Below are positions 1 through 8,082 of a stretch of 64,000 nucleotides of DNA, piece by piece. Source of the DNA: an uncultured Legionellales bacterium (GTDB lineage Bacteria; Pseudomonadota; Gammaproteobacteria; UBA1113); NCBI GenBank assembly GCA_945957175.1, contig CAMFJL010000004.1, positions 61,374-125,373 of the forward strand. The letters are read 5' to 3'. Every line of letters starts with the position of its first letter. Within the stretch, counting starts at the first letter, position 1. The notes beneath the pieces were generated by a model. It saw only the letters and a program-made list of their open reading frames with translations. It was not told the DNA's origin and searched no databases. Both the position numbers and the translations under genes were made by a program.

Positions 1-793
1 GCTGTAATATAGGTAAATTCACCAGGTATTCGCGAATATATTTGAGCAAGGCGTTATGATCTTCCATATCAAGCGTCACACTGGCGTGGCCGATGGTTGA
101 TTGTAACCAGGTGTTTGTCACATCTTTATGACATAAACCCATTTGCATTAAGCGTCGATTAATCTCGTGCATGGCTTCGATACGCTTATCTCGTCCAGCT
201 ATGCGTTTATCTTGCAACGTTTTATTATCCGAACTGTTTTGAATAGCGATAATATCGTTATCCCATTTGTCAGTGTATATATCTTCGTGTGTTGCAATGA
301 CTACAGCCAAGACCACACGTAAAGGAAGCTCCCAACGGGTACTAAAATATTGACCCTTTTCTTCCGTTTCAACGATTTGATAGTCATTGCCAGGGTCAAG
401 AGGTTCACGCAATTTATTACGCACATATACCTTGATATCTTCATCGACTAAAGCAAGTTCCATAAAATAATTATCAAGGTAAGTTTGCATGTGGCTGTTA
501 GGGTCAGTAAACCTGCCAACACGTTCAATCATAGACGGCAATTCATTCAACGAAGGTGTCGAGGAAGATGGTGTTGTCACTTCTGATGAAGGGGCTAATT
601 TTATCTCTATACAATCCGGAAACTGTTCTCTGGCCAGCGGAAGAAACACACGCGTGATGATACTGGCATTGACCGTACTGCCATGTGTGCTTTGGAGGTG
701 TGTTAACACGCTTCTGCCGGCGACCGCCAATTGATTTAGGCTAGGTGCTTTAAGGGCTTCAGGGTTATCAGATAACGGTACTGGATCCGGCAT
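1..793 (-). CDS. Hypothetical protein, truncated by the window edge
   Basis: An open minus-strand frame of 264 codons runs without a stop from an ATG at 793 to the left edge, so only the N-terminal part is visible. The translation starts MPDPVPLSDNPEALKAPSLN and contains a Ser/Thr/Pro-rich linker around residues 70-80, followed by a mixed alpha/beta segment. I recognise no family. It has no signal peptide or membrane segment. It lies to the left of the tRNA-Val cassette ends, so it is probably cargo of a neighbouring integrated element. A palindromic operator candidate sits about 35 bases upstream. The reading frame is convincing from its length and codon use; the function is unknown. Confidence 0.6.
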   Translation of the reverse strand, partial: MPDPVPLSDNPEALKAPSLNQLAVAGRSVLTHLQSTHGSTVNASIITRVFLPLAREQFPDCIEIKLAPSSEVTTPSSSTPSLNELPSMIERVGRFTDPNSHMQTYLDNYFMELALVDEDIKVYVRNKLREPLDPGNDYQIVETEEKGQYFSTRWELPLRVVLAVVIATHEDIYTDKWDNDIIAIQNSSDNKTLQDKRIAGRDKRIEAMHEINRRLMQMGLCHKDVTNTWLQSTIGHASVTLDMEDHNALLKYIREYLVNLPILQ

Positions 794-822
794 GATATGT
801 TGATCTCGCTTTTTTTATATGC

Positions 823-843
823 TATAATGTTGTCATGACAACA
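823..843. promoter_or_regulatory. Palindromic operator with overlapping -10 hexamer
   Basis: TGTTGTCATGACAACA (828-843) is a perfect 16-bp palindrome, and a TATAAT at 823-828 abuts it on the plus strand. On the minus strand, TTGTCA in the palindrome with a TATAAA 16 bases on could drive the gene that starts at 793. This looks like an autoregulated promoter. The regulator is not identified. Confidence 0.5.
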
Positions 844-1030
844 CATATGATGATAAGAACTCTCCTTTTTGTGTCTGATATCGTATAACAAACAACAGCA
901 AAATGCAAATTATTTGCTCAATGCGTATGTGTGGTTACTGCTCACCCTGGGCTACCGACTATTCATAAAAGATATTAATAAGACAGATTATATGGCTGCC
1001 ACAAACAAAACTATGCAAGACATCTTTTCC

Positions 1031-1051
1031 GGGCGACCACAAGGGTCGCCC
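1031..1051. repeat. REP-like GC-rich hairpin
   Basis: GGGCGACC (1031-1038) and GGTCGCCC (1044-1051) form an 8-bp stem around a 5-base loop, followed by CTACA. It resembles the short palindromic elements common in proteobacterial intergenic DNA. It lies in an otherwise empty region. Confidence 0.45.
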
Positions 1052-1150
1052 CTACAGGCAGCGCAACAAGTTTTTAATCAATTCGTAATGACCCCGAAAC
1101 AACTCGGATTACTTCGCAAAGCCTTACCCCGTAACGATTTGTGAGGCATC

Positions 1151-1201
1151 TGGGGGTATCTCCTCTTTAAAACGCTGAAAGTACCCCCAAAACTACCCCC
1201 A
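1151..1201. other. Arm-type site cluster, right end of left cassette
   Basis: One TGGGGGTATCTCC motif (1151-1163) faces two inverted copies, GTACCCCCA (1181-1189) and CTACCCCCA (1193-1201). The same three-site layout recurs at 5625-5676 and 59853-59904, each time 110-190 bases from a tRNA-end repeat. I infer binding sites for a tyrosine recombinase (arm-type sites). Confidence 0.55.
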
Positions 1202-1347
1202 CAATGATGTGTTTTTATGGGGATTCATGGAACGGTATAGCAACAGATAACGGTAGAAACCATAATTTAAAATCGGGGCTCAAGCCATATGTGACGCTAA
1301 ACGATAAGGGTTACATTTACCATGAAACATGGCTTATGTATTTGAGG

Positions 1348-1372
1348 ATAATAAAGTTATGTCAGGCACGAG
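1348..1372 (-). repeat. att-like direct repeat of tRNA-Val 3' end
   Basis: This 25-base stretch matches 5863-5887 at 23 positions, including the last bases of the tRNA-Val acceptor region (AGGCACGAG). Similarity extends leftward for about 110 bases, so two homologous cassette right ends lie in direct orientation. It is interpreted as the left attachment site of the 1373-5862 cassette. Confidence 0.7.
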
Positions 1373-1434
1373 CGCTACCGGCTATCAGTAAAAAATATCA
1401 ATAAATCAATAAGTTATATCTTGGGCTTTTATCA

Positions 1435-1458
1435 CATACCCCAGAAACATACCCCAGA
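1435..1458. other. Arm-type site cluster, cassette left end
   Basis: There are two direct ATACCCCAGA motifs, 63 bases inside the tRNA-end repeat. Comparable pairs occur 55-60 bases inside the repeats at 50019 and 53941. This is consistent with a P-arm of a phage-type attachment site. Confidence 0.5.
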
Positions 1459-1909
1459 TTTCGTGGGACGATTTGACACTGCTTGAGACACATACCCTCC
1501 ACGCCAAAAGCTCTCAGCTTTTTTTGAACTATTCGGAATTTCCGAAGAGTTCGATTTTCTACAAGTTCCTGCGTAACATTGATATTTTTATCTGGGCTTC
1601 GCCTTATTTCTTTAATCACACATCCCCTCAGTTATAGTAGAATGATATGAGACTATACGGTTGTTATTTAAAGAAGAAGATCAATTATACAATCGCTCTC
1701 TTTTTGAGTTGTTGCAAAATTTGCAACAGCTGTGCCCCTGACTAGCTCAAGACCGTTAGAACAGCATCTAGATTATAAAGATTAATCTTGTATCGTCTCC
1801 CGCCGTCAGCCGCAGTAATCAAGGAATCCTTGACTACTGCAACTTCAGATAATTACATTGGTCAAATACATTTTGAAAGAGTTAATTGTTTTTTATGGGA
1901 GACCAAATA

Positions 1910-2707
1910 TTATACAGAAAACATCTCTATCTGAAGTAATTCGGCATGTATGCTTTTAAACCTTGACCTAGCATGCTCTATACTTTCGTTAAATTTTCTG
2001 GCCACCCATTCCCAATTCTCTACTCCCCGCACGTGGGATAAACGTCTAATACTTAAAAGCTCTCTTTCGATGATTTCTCTAACTTTCAATAGGTCTTTTA
2101 CAAATTCAGCATTAATAGTTAATCCATTTCCAAACATAGATGGATAATGTCTGAGATAGTCAATAAAATATTGGCCATCATAACCATCAATGCGTAATAA
2201 ATCACTTGGGGTATGTTTAGTAAATATACTGATTAAATCCTCAGCAATAATAACACGTGGATACCTTGCTTTTTTTTCTAACTCAACTGCCAGCACTTGA
2301 GCTATACCAATTCGCTTTCCTTGCTTCCCTCGGGCAATTCCACCACGCATTAAGAACCCCCGGGCAAGAGCAAAAGCATGAATCTGTGCCGCAAGACCTA
2401 CAAGACTCATTACTACTAACGCCTCAGTATGCGAACCACAGGGATATATTTCACCTTCGGGATATGACGCCGTAATATAGTCTGAATGACTGGATATTTT
2501 AGGCTGAAAATTCAGCATATCTCTATAACCATCTTCAGTATCTTTATATTTTACGTCGTGCTCTCTATTACCATTGGCAAAAGAATCCACTATCTCTTCA
2601 AGTAGAGTTACTTTATCTTGGCGATTTTTGAGGATATCTGAAGCACCCAGAACATCCATAAATAAAAATATTGTTTGAGTAGCTTGTTCATCAGTTGACA
2701 TCATCAT
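1910..2707 (-). CDS. Nucleotidyl-cyclase-homology-like protein, last gene of the RloAB operon
   Basis: This is a 265-aa soluble protein. Visible landmarks are a hydrophobic strand ending in MDVLG (Asp18), a second acidic site SHSDYIT (Asp76), MRGGIARG (about 120-127) and a LEKKARYPRVII segment (about 143-153). This order (acidic, acidic, RGG, E..A.YPR) is that of a widespread family with a class III nucleotide-cyclase-like fold, in which the two Asp would bind metal. Cyclase activity is inferred only; key substrate-binding residues were not verified. The start (ATG 2707; alternatives 2704 and 2701) overlaps the upstream gene by 17 bases, so the two are translationally coupled. Its position behind rloA, rloB and a DUF2971-like gene suggests a signalling or accessory role in one defence operon. 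Confidence 0.6.
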   Translation of the reverse strand: MMMSTDEQATQTIFLFMDVLGASDILKNRQDKVTLLEEIVDSFANGNREHDVKYKDTEDGYRDMLNFQPKISSHSDYITASYPEGEIYPCGSHTEALVVMSLVGLAAQIHAFALARGFLMRGGIARGKQGKRIGIAQVLAVELEKKARYPRVIIAEDLISIFTKHTPSDLLRIDGYDGQYFIDYLRHYPSMFGNGLTINAEFVKDLLKVREIIERELLSIRRLSHVRGVENWEWVARKFNESIEHARSRFKSIHAELLQIEMFSV

Positions 2708-3515
2708 AAACTTCTTCTATAGCTTCGGAGTTCAGACTGCAATTGATAACAACAAACTTTATGATTTTGTCAAATCCTTTACTGCCAGGTGCAAGTGATA
2801 GACTTATACGATATTCATTCTCGTTTGTAAACGAATTAGTTTTTTTCAAACACAGTGCCTCTTTCTCCAAAAGACCCAGGCCATTGGTTTTTTCAGGCTC
2901 ATAATAAGCAATTGGATATCCTGTGAAGCTAGATATAGTTGAGTTAAATTGCTCAGAATCATATAAGGGATGATGGTCCTTAAATGCAATACTTAACAAA
3001 TCCTCTTTCTCATTTAAGATCCTATTACTATCTAATTTTGAATGGACATGTAGCCGAGTGAAGTCTGGTGGCAATCCTAATTTTTCAATTAAATCAGCTT
3101 TTCTCATCAATTCAACAAATGCTTTAGACGATGTATTAGTAGGTGAATTAAAATCTAATAAACTATTTTTTACAGAGTAAAAAAAATTTTCTGTATTTAT
3201 TTTTACCCCATATGCTTTTTTCCAATTATATCTTTCTTTCCAAAATGTTGGAGTATTATTTTTTGTTAAACAAAGCGCATATGCTCCTCCAAAAGATGCA
3301 TGTACCTGGCCATCATTAAAACGATACTCTTTCATATCGTGGCCTAATCTTAGCCATAATGGACTAGAAAAACGAAGCTCACCCTGTATAAATGCATCAC
3401 GATATTCTTTATATTCAAACCATCGATACAACTTAGCATTATTCTCAAGTTGAAGCAGCTGCCCATTATGTACACCATAGGTTGATCCTTCTTGAAAAAT
3501 CAAATCGCTCTTCAT
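2691..3515 (-). CDS. DUF2971-like protein
   Basis: This 274-aa soluble protein has no signal peptide or membrane span. The N-terminal part has LYRWFEYKEYRDAFIQGELR (about 29-48), then YALCLTKNNTPTFWKERY and GVKI, and near the C-terminus an EALCLKKT..FTNENEYRISL stretch. This spacing is typical of DUF2971-type proteins (a cytosolic family of unknown activity): R.F at the start, a SLS..../W..Y...GV core and a final K....E.E.R motif. It is third in the operon, 44 bases behind rloB and overlapping the cyclase-like gene by 17 bases. Its function is not known; the context suggests an effector or sensor. Confidence 0.6.
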   Translation of the reverse strand: MKSDLIFQEGSTYGVHNGQLLQLENNAKLYRWFEYKEYRDAFIQGELRFSSPLWLRLGHDMKEYRFNDGQVHASFGGAYALCLTKNNTPTFWKERYNWKKAYGVKINTENFFYSVKNSLLDFNSPTNTSSKAFVELMRKADLIEKLGLPPDFTRLHVHSKLDSNRILNEKEDLLSIAFKDHHPLYDSEQFNSTISSFTGYPIAYYEPEKTNGLGLLEKEALCLKKTNSFTNENEYRISLSLAPGSKGFDKIIKFVVINCSLNSEAIEEVYDDVN

Positions 3516-3559
3516 TATTGTTCTCCTATAACATCATTGCATATATCAAAAATTTAAGC

Positions 3560-4228
3560 TCACTTAAATTGTAAAAGATACTCAACAAGCTCATGAATGC
3601 GCGTTGAAGGATTGTCAAAACCATCCTTTTGTTGTTGCTTGTAAATACGTTTAGAACGTTCTATTGCTAAATTTAAATGTGCTTTTGTTATTTCAAATGT
3701 ATCTGCTGCTCCCTTACGGTAACGACAACCTTCAGCCTTCAAAGCTGCAATGAGTTGATCCGATAATGATTTTTTTGGTTTGTGATAATAAGGTTTCATG
3801 GTGTCAACAAAATGCAAAAGTAGCCAATACTCAAAGCAAGGCACGGAGGTGATGGCATGAATATCAATAGGAGCCTTACTATCCACTCTCAATTCCCCTA
3901 TTTTATCAATAGTATCCTTATAATGTTTATGAGTATCTTTATCAAAGACGCAGAAAATAACATCAAAATCATTATCATTACCATACTTAGCAAGGGCCAG
4001 CTCAAGCAACTTAGAAGGATCTGTGCCAGCACATAGAATAACAACATGTGGCTTATACCAACCATAATGGGCGCATATTGCTTTAAAATATTTTGCTTCT
4101 GCCTCTCCTTCACAGACAATCAACATACGTTTATGTTGCTCTCTCAACTGTTGTTTTCGTTGTAAGTCAGCCTGCGTTTGTACTTTTCTCTTTTTGTGTA
4201 AGTCATCACTGCCCATTAAAACTTCCAT
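3560..4228 (-). CDS. rloB: RloB/AbiLii-like protein
   Basis: This 222-aa protein has a basic N-terminus (Lys/Arg/Gln-rich, about 8-35). The RloB signature follows: RMLIVCEGEAEAKYF (about 34-48), VIFCVFDKDTH (about 90-100), and SVPCFEYWLLLHF (about 128-140). The Glu of CEGE and the FDKD acidic pair resemble TOPRIM metal-binding residues. RloB proteins occur with an ATPase, RloA, in phage-exclusion (AbiL) and restriction-linked loci. The start overlaps rloA by 13 bases, implying coupled translation. The family call is firm; the mechanism is not established. Confidence 0.85.
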   Translation of the reverse strand: MEVLMGSDDLHKKRKVQTQADLQRKQQLREQHKRMLIVCEGEAEAKYFKAICAHYGWYKPHVVILCAGTDPSKLLELALAKYGNDNDFDVIFCVFDKDTHKHYKDTIDKIGELRVDSKAPIDIHAITSVPCFEYWLLLHFVDTMKPYYHKPKKSLSDQLIAALKAEGCRYRKGAADTFEITKAHLNLAIERSKRIYKQQQKDGFDNPSTRIHELVEYLLQFK

Positions 4229-5472
4229 TCACCAATATAGGGCACTGCTCCATATCGGCCATGAAGATAAGCCTTTCCAAAGGCTTCTTGCTTGCGCGGA
4301 CTAAATTCAGTAAGTGGATATAGATGGGTGGCATGGTGCTCATCTTTTTCAACAAACCAAATTTGATCACGTCTTAATAACTCATTATCTAATAAGGTAG
4401 TATCATGCGTAGTAAAAATAAGTTGTGCATTTGCTTTGTTAATTTTAGGATTACACATGAGCTCAATAAGAAAACGTGAAAGTAGTGGATGCAAACTATT
4501 GTCCATTTCGTCAACGATGATTAATCCGCCAACATCTAGCATTTCTATCCATGGAATAACAAAACTAAAAATTTTTCTTGTCCCTTCTGACTCATGCATG
4601 AGATCTAATTTTTTTCCATAATGAATAAAGACTATCTTATATTTTTCTTTGTATATCTTCTTAAAATAATCTCTGACTTCCATCGGCATATCGGAAGGAA
4701 AATTAGGTTCAGAGTTATCAGAACGTTCCTCTATTTGAATATCTGAAATGCTTGGATCAGCATTATTAACCAGAGATAAGATCTGAGCTTTTATCTTAGG
4801 ATCTTCTAAAAAGGAAATCATTTTTTTAATGGGTAAATTGCGATCATTCGGTGAGTCAATAAGTCTGTGTTCATTAAGGAACCATTCAAATACGGGCATT
4901 AATTGGTCATTATTGAAATTAACAGCCGTAGACAAAAATAAAACATTGTCTCTAGTTAACTCTGTGACCTGATTATTTTTTTTAAAGCGTGTACTAAACT
5001 TCCAGTCATACTTGTTTTTATTATATACACGACTGAACCATTTCTGTGGTTTTCCGGATGGATAAGCGAACAACCACTCTTCAAGTACGCGCTCTTGATT
5101 AAGAGCAAAGCCGTATTGATAACGAATCTGATTTTTAATGAAGTTAATTTCAAATTCACTAGATTTTGAGAAACTGATATTATCAAATAAAAACGGAAAG
5201 ACAGGGATAGACTCTCCTGGCTGAGATCTATTAGACCAGTTAACAATAAAAAAACGCATGAATGATAAGGCATTTAATATGTTACTTTTTCCTGCCGCAT
5301 TGGCACCATAGATGCCGACAGCACGAAGCAAACGAAGTTGGTCATGATTTTCTGTAGTAAACATGTTCTGTTCTAGCTCAGAGCCATTATCTGCAACTAT
5401 ACTCAGCGTCTGAGTATCTCGAATAGAGAAAAAGTTGCTAACTTTGAATTGGATAAACACAATAATCACCAT
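4216..5472 (-). CDS. rloA: RloA/AbiLi-like AAA/SMC-type ATPase
   Basis: This 418-aa protein is an ABC/SMC-like ATPase. FKVSNFFSIRDTQTLSIVA (about 9-27) is the usual N-terminal strand. Walker A is GIYGANAAGKSNIL (about 53-66), Walker B is LIIVDEMDNSLHP (about 317-329) and the switch His is in FTTHD (about 356-360). It is the first gene of a four-gene operon (rloA, rloB, DUF2971-like, cyclase-like) that fills a tRNA-Val cassette. RloA with RloB corresponds to the AbiL abortive-infection pair. The ATG at 5472 is the only good start. The base composition is AT-rich compared with core genes in the window, in keeping with transfer. Confidence 0.85.
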   Translation of the reverse strand: MVIIVFIQFKVSNFFSIRDTQTLSIVADNGSELEQNMFTTENHDQLRLLRAVGIYGANAAGKSNILNALSFMRFFIVNWSNRSQPGESIPVFPFLFDNISFSKSSEFEINFIKNQIRYQYGFALNQERVLEEWLFAYPSGKPQKWFSRVYNKNKYDWKFSTRFKKNNQVTELTRDNVLFLSTAVNFNNDQLMPVFEWFLNEHRLIDSPNDRNLPIKKMISFLEDPKIKAQILSLVNNADPSISDIQIEERSDNSEPNFPSDMPMEVRDYFKKIYKEKYKIVFIHYGKKLDLMHESEGTRKIFSFVIPWIEMLDVGGLIIVDEMDNSLHPLLSRFLIELMCNPKINKANAQLIFTTHDTTLLDNELLRRDQIWFVEKDEHHATHLYPLTEFSPRKQEAFGKAYLHGRYGAVPYIGEWKF

Positions 5473-5874
5473 AAAATTTAATTTATTGTGGTATTTTTGC
5501 AGAAAAATGTCAAAAAGTCAAGAATAAATTACTTTTAACGTCGATAGTGATTAAATATCTATGCAACTTGTAAAACATGCATACATAGCTGCCATCTGTG
5601 CTCATGCGGATTAGAGTCATAAATTTGGGGTATCTCCTTTTAGAGACACTGACATACCCCAGAAAGTACCCCAAAAAAGTTGAGGATGTCATGACTTTTT
5701 ACAAAAACGCATGATGCGACATAACATAAATAGAGAAACCTTAACGATGATAATTTTAATTTAGAATCTGGCCTAATGCCAAGTGGTGCCTGTATCTACA
5801 AGCATGCCATCATCTAAAGATTGACAAAGTAAATACATTAAAATAAGCTTATGTGTTAAAGAATAATAAAGTTA
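5473..5874. other. Promoter region and right end of the tRNA-Val cassette
   Basis: This gene-free stretch lies between rloA and tRNA-Val. It must contain the promoter for the operon, the three-site arm cluster and the right att copy. The part 5730-5862 is similar to 1240-1347, the right end of the adjacent cassette. I see no coding region. Confidence 0.5.
5625..5676. other. Arm-type site cluster, cassette right end
   Basis: TTGGGGTATCTCCTT (5625-5639) faces two inverted copies, ATACCCCAGA and GTACCCCAAA (5653-5676). The layout matches 1151-1201 and 59853-59904, down to the shared TATCTCC and the spacer length. Confidence 0.55.
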
Positions 5875-5887
5875 TGGTAGGCACGAG
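5863..5887 (-). repeat. att-like direct repeat overlapping tRNA-Val 3' end
   Basis: This is the partner of 1348-1372 (23 of 25 identical). It overlaps the CCA end and acceptor stem of tRNA-Val, the usual target of tyrosine recombinases. Confidence 0.7.
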
Positions 5888-5949
5888 TGGGATCGAACCA
5901 CCGACCACCACCATGTCAAGGTGGTGCTCTACCACTGAGCTACGTGCCT
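5875..5949 (-). tRNA. tRNA-Val (anticodon GAC)
   Basis: On the minus strand the gene shows a 7-bp acceptor stem (AGGCACG/CGTGCCT), D stem GCTC/GAGC, and anticodon stem CCACC/GGTGG around loop TTGACAT (anticodon GAC). It also has a T arm with TTCGATC and an encoded CCA end. All parts are in order and uninterrupted. It is the insertion site of the cassette on its 3' side. Confidence 0.95.
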
Positions 5950-6291
5950 AAAAATGCTGAAGCTGAGAATTGATATACTATTCATCTTTCAAAACGTGAT
6001 TGCGTTGCCTTTCGAAATACTGGAAAGGCATGTACACCTGTACATGACTAATCTCGATATCTTCTTGCAACAAAGCCAGGCTTTGAAGGATAAAGCGTAT
6101 AGAATCAATAGGCCGTACTTATATCATGTATAGGTAACGACAGGCAAGGACTTTTGACATGGCAAGATATCTTGGTTTCCAGATGAACGCTTTGCCCTAC
6201 CCTCCGCTCCTCACGTACGATTTTGGCCTAAGGACTAGATGTGGGCTATAACCATCATGTAGCGATGATAACATGCGTACTTTGAAAAAGG
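5950..6291. other. Intergenic region, no gene recognised
   Basis: This stretch of 340 bases between tRNA-Val and yggU contains small hairpins (for example CATGTAC.CTGTACATG near 6028-6044) and a degenerate copy of the dispersed repeat end (ATCTTTCAAAA near 5985). I see no reading frame of note. Confidence 0.4.
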
Positions 6292-6531
6292 CTATGCGTG
6301 TATATCAATGGCAACCGTTTTATAACGCGATTGTTTGCCCGCAATAATTGTAATCTGGCTTGGCGCCACGTCATAATGTTTTGCCAACAGCTTAATTAAT
6401 GCGGCATTCGCCTGGCCCTCTATCGGTAAGGCTTTGATCCTAATCTTCAAATAATCACCGTGCATACCGACAATTTCATCACAACTGGCTTGGGGTTGCA
6501 GCATAACCTTAAGAATCAGAGCGTGTGACAT
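6292..6531 (-). CDS. yggU: DUF167 / YggU family protein
   Basis: This 79-aa protein is slightly shorter than most YggU proteins (about 95 aa). It shows the family pattern: a first strand ending QPQASCDEIVG (about 12-22), LKIRIKALPIEGQANAALIKLLAKH in the middle, and ITIIAGKQSRYKTVAI at the end. The P..G.AN..L and G..SR.K positions are the hallmark. The biochemical role of the family is not settled. It is the last gene before tRNA-Val and sits 124 bases downstream of yfjD. Confidence 0.88.
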   Translation of the reverse strand: MSHALILKVMLQPQASCDEIVGMHGDYLKIRIKALPIEGQANAALIKLLAKHYDVAPSQITIIAGKQSRYKTVAIDIHA

Positions 6532-6655
6532 TTTATATACCTGTATCGTATTTTAAAAATAATCGTTATTCACACTGTTATTAGGCTGTTTTTTTCATAT
6601 CGCGTTTGATCATCACCATGTCACTTAAAACAATATCGCCATAAAGCGCCCGGTG

Positions 6656-7921
6656 CTATCTTTTCGTTGTGGGTGGAAATACATGTACTGTTTTCACCAT
6701 ATTATCCTGCACCTTGATAATTTCGATATGATAATCACCCATATGTACGCAAACAGGCGCAGGCGGTATTTCTTCAAAATATTCTATCACTAAACCACTC
6801 AGTGTCCTCGGACCATCGACAGGCAAATGCCAGTGTAATAAACGATTTAACTCTCGAATATTCACTGAGCCATCGACGATATAACTACCATCTGGATTGA
6901 GCTGAACCAGCTTACTTACACTAGGTTCTTCCGCTGTAAATTCACCAACAACTTCTTCTAAAATATCTTCAATCGTAATTAAACCAAGAATATCACCATA
7001 CTCATCGACAACTAGACCTAAACTGCATTGTTCGCGTCGAAAGTTGAGTAACTGCGTATGTAAAGGTGTGCTCTCTGGAATAAAATACACCTCTTTTGCT
7101 AATGCAGTGCACGTTTCTTTATTCAGTTGATTTGCCGCGTGTAATTTAAGTGCTTCACGCAAATGTAAAATACCGATGATATTATCGATATCATCGCGAT
7201 ATAAGGGAATTTGTGTATGACGACTACTCATCAGTTGATTCAGAATCGACGACCAATCATCTTCCATATCAATACTGACAATCTCATTTCGTGGAATCAT
7301 GATATCGTCAACCGTGATCTGTTCCATCTCAATGATACGCAATAGCATCTCTTGATGCTGCGAGGAAATGTGGCCACTTGATTCTAATACAACAGAGCGA
7401 AGTTCTTCCATGCTAAGTCTATCTTGTGCACTACCATCCGCGTTAACCCTTAGCAGTCGCAAAATCCCACTAACCATGCTGTTAGCTAACCAGATAACAG
7501 GATAAAACAGCTTAAGCAACAGCATTATCACCCAAGATACACGCAAAGCAACCCATTGCGAATGCAAAGCAGCAATGGTTTTAGGCGCAATTTCTGACAC
7601 AATCAAAATCACTAGGGTCAAAACTAATGTTGCAACCACAAGGCCGACATCACCAAACATGCGCACAGCAAGAATAGTCGTAATAGCCGAGGCGAATACG
7701 TTAGCCAAGGTATTACCAATTAATACGACGGCTAATAACTTATCCGGGCGTTGTAATAACTGATGAACCCGTATTGCTGCCTTATTACCTGCTCTTGCAA
7801 GGTGGCGGAGCCGATAGCGATTAGCTGCCATGATAGCGGTTTCAGAGCCCGAAAAAAATGCCGATATTAAAATAAGAACCGCTAAAATAATAAGCAACGA
7901 TGTATTTGAAATACTGTACAA
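6656..7921 (-). CDS. yfjD: HlyC/CorC (CNNM-type) transporter, YfjD/CorB
   Basis: This 421-aa inner-membrane protein belongs to a family linked to Mg2+/Co2+ efflux. The N-terminal DUF21/CNNM domain (about 1-190) has several hydrophobic helices and the signatures FFSGSETA, LLAVVLIGNTLANV and SEIAPK. A tandem CBS pair follows (about 205-325, with IMIPRNEI and VVDEYGDILGLITIEDILEEVVGE). The C-terminal CorC_HlyC domain ends the protein. Its neighbour upstream is ypjD, the same pairing as in E. coli. A dispersed repeat separates the two genes. Confidence 0.9.
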   Translation of the reverse strand: MYSISNTSLLIILAVLILISAFFSGSETAIMAANRYRLRHLARAGNKAAIRVHQLLQRPDKLLAVVLIGNTLANVFASAITTILAVRMFGDVGLVVATLVLTLVILIVSEIAPKTIAALHSQWVALRVSWVIMLLLKLFYPVIWLANSMVSGILRLLRVNADGSAQDRLSMEELRSVVLESSGHISSQHQEMLLRIIEMEQITVDDIMIPRNEIVSIDMEDDWSSILNQLMSSRHTQIPLYRDDIDNIIGILHLREALKLHAANQLNKETCTALAKEVYFIPESTPLHTQLLNFRREQCSLGLVVDEYGDILGLITIEDILEEVVGEFTAEEPSVSKLVQLNPDGSYIVDGSVNIRELNRLLHWHLPVDGPRTLSGLVIEYFEEIPPAPVCVHMGDYHIEIIKVQDNMVKTVHVFPPTTKR

Positions 7922-7939
7922 GACGAAACCTCACTGTTA

Positions 7940-8082
7940 CATTTGTCATCGCTATGCGATGGTTTTATCACCCTTCATCCGCCGCTTCGCGGCAGCTTCT
8001 CCCGCAAGGAGAGAAAGACATTTTTTTTACTTGCGTGAATGAAATCAAAAAATTCACATCTTTCAAGTGTCATGGGTACAAG
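7940..8082 (+). repeat. Dispersed MITE-like repeat, copy 1
   Basis: It contains the hairpin GTCATCGCTATGCGATGG, a second hairpin built on CTTCTCCCGCAAGGAGAG, then a T run and a TTGCGTGAATGAAA tail. The right end (CTTTCAAGTGTCATGGGTA) is a degraded form of the family terminus. It lies between ypjD and yfjD. Confidence 0.65.

Larger units (their letters stand above)
794..1909. other. Gene-poor junction between two cassettes at tRNA-Val
   Basis: I see no convincing gene in this 1.1-kb stretch. Short frames here are unlike known proteins and run through the att and arm-site sequences. The stretch holds a palindromic promoter, a short GC-rich hairpin, two clusters of TACCCC motifs and a copy of the tRNA-Val 3' end. 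Together these mark the right end of one integrated cassette and the left end of the next. Confidence 0.6.
1373..5862. mobile_element. tRNA-Val cassette carrying a four-gene defence-like operon, no integrase
   Basis: The segment is bounded by direct repeats (1348-1372 and 5863-5887) that contain the tRNA-Val 3' end. Inside each end are arm-like TACCCC motifs, two at the left (1435-1458) and three at the right (5625-5676). The only genes are four co-oriented minus-strand genes. None resembles a recombinase, excisionase or replication protein, so mobility would need an enzyme supplied in trans. The boundaries are seen directly; element status is inferred. Confidence 0.65.

Noticed and set aside
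869..1404. Two short plus-strand frames (91 and 66 aa)
   Set aside because: They span a GC-rich hairpin, the arm cluster and the att repeat. Codon use and composition give no support for coding.
1398..1619. 73-aa minus-strand frame between the tRNA-Val cassette end and the operon
   Set aside because: It runs through the paired TACCCC motifs, has no ribosome site or family resemblance, and fits a non-coding att region better.
5510..5692. 60-aa minus-strand frame upstream of rloA
   Set aside because: It consists largely of the arm-site cluster, and a similar spurious frame appears at every such cluster.
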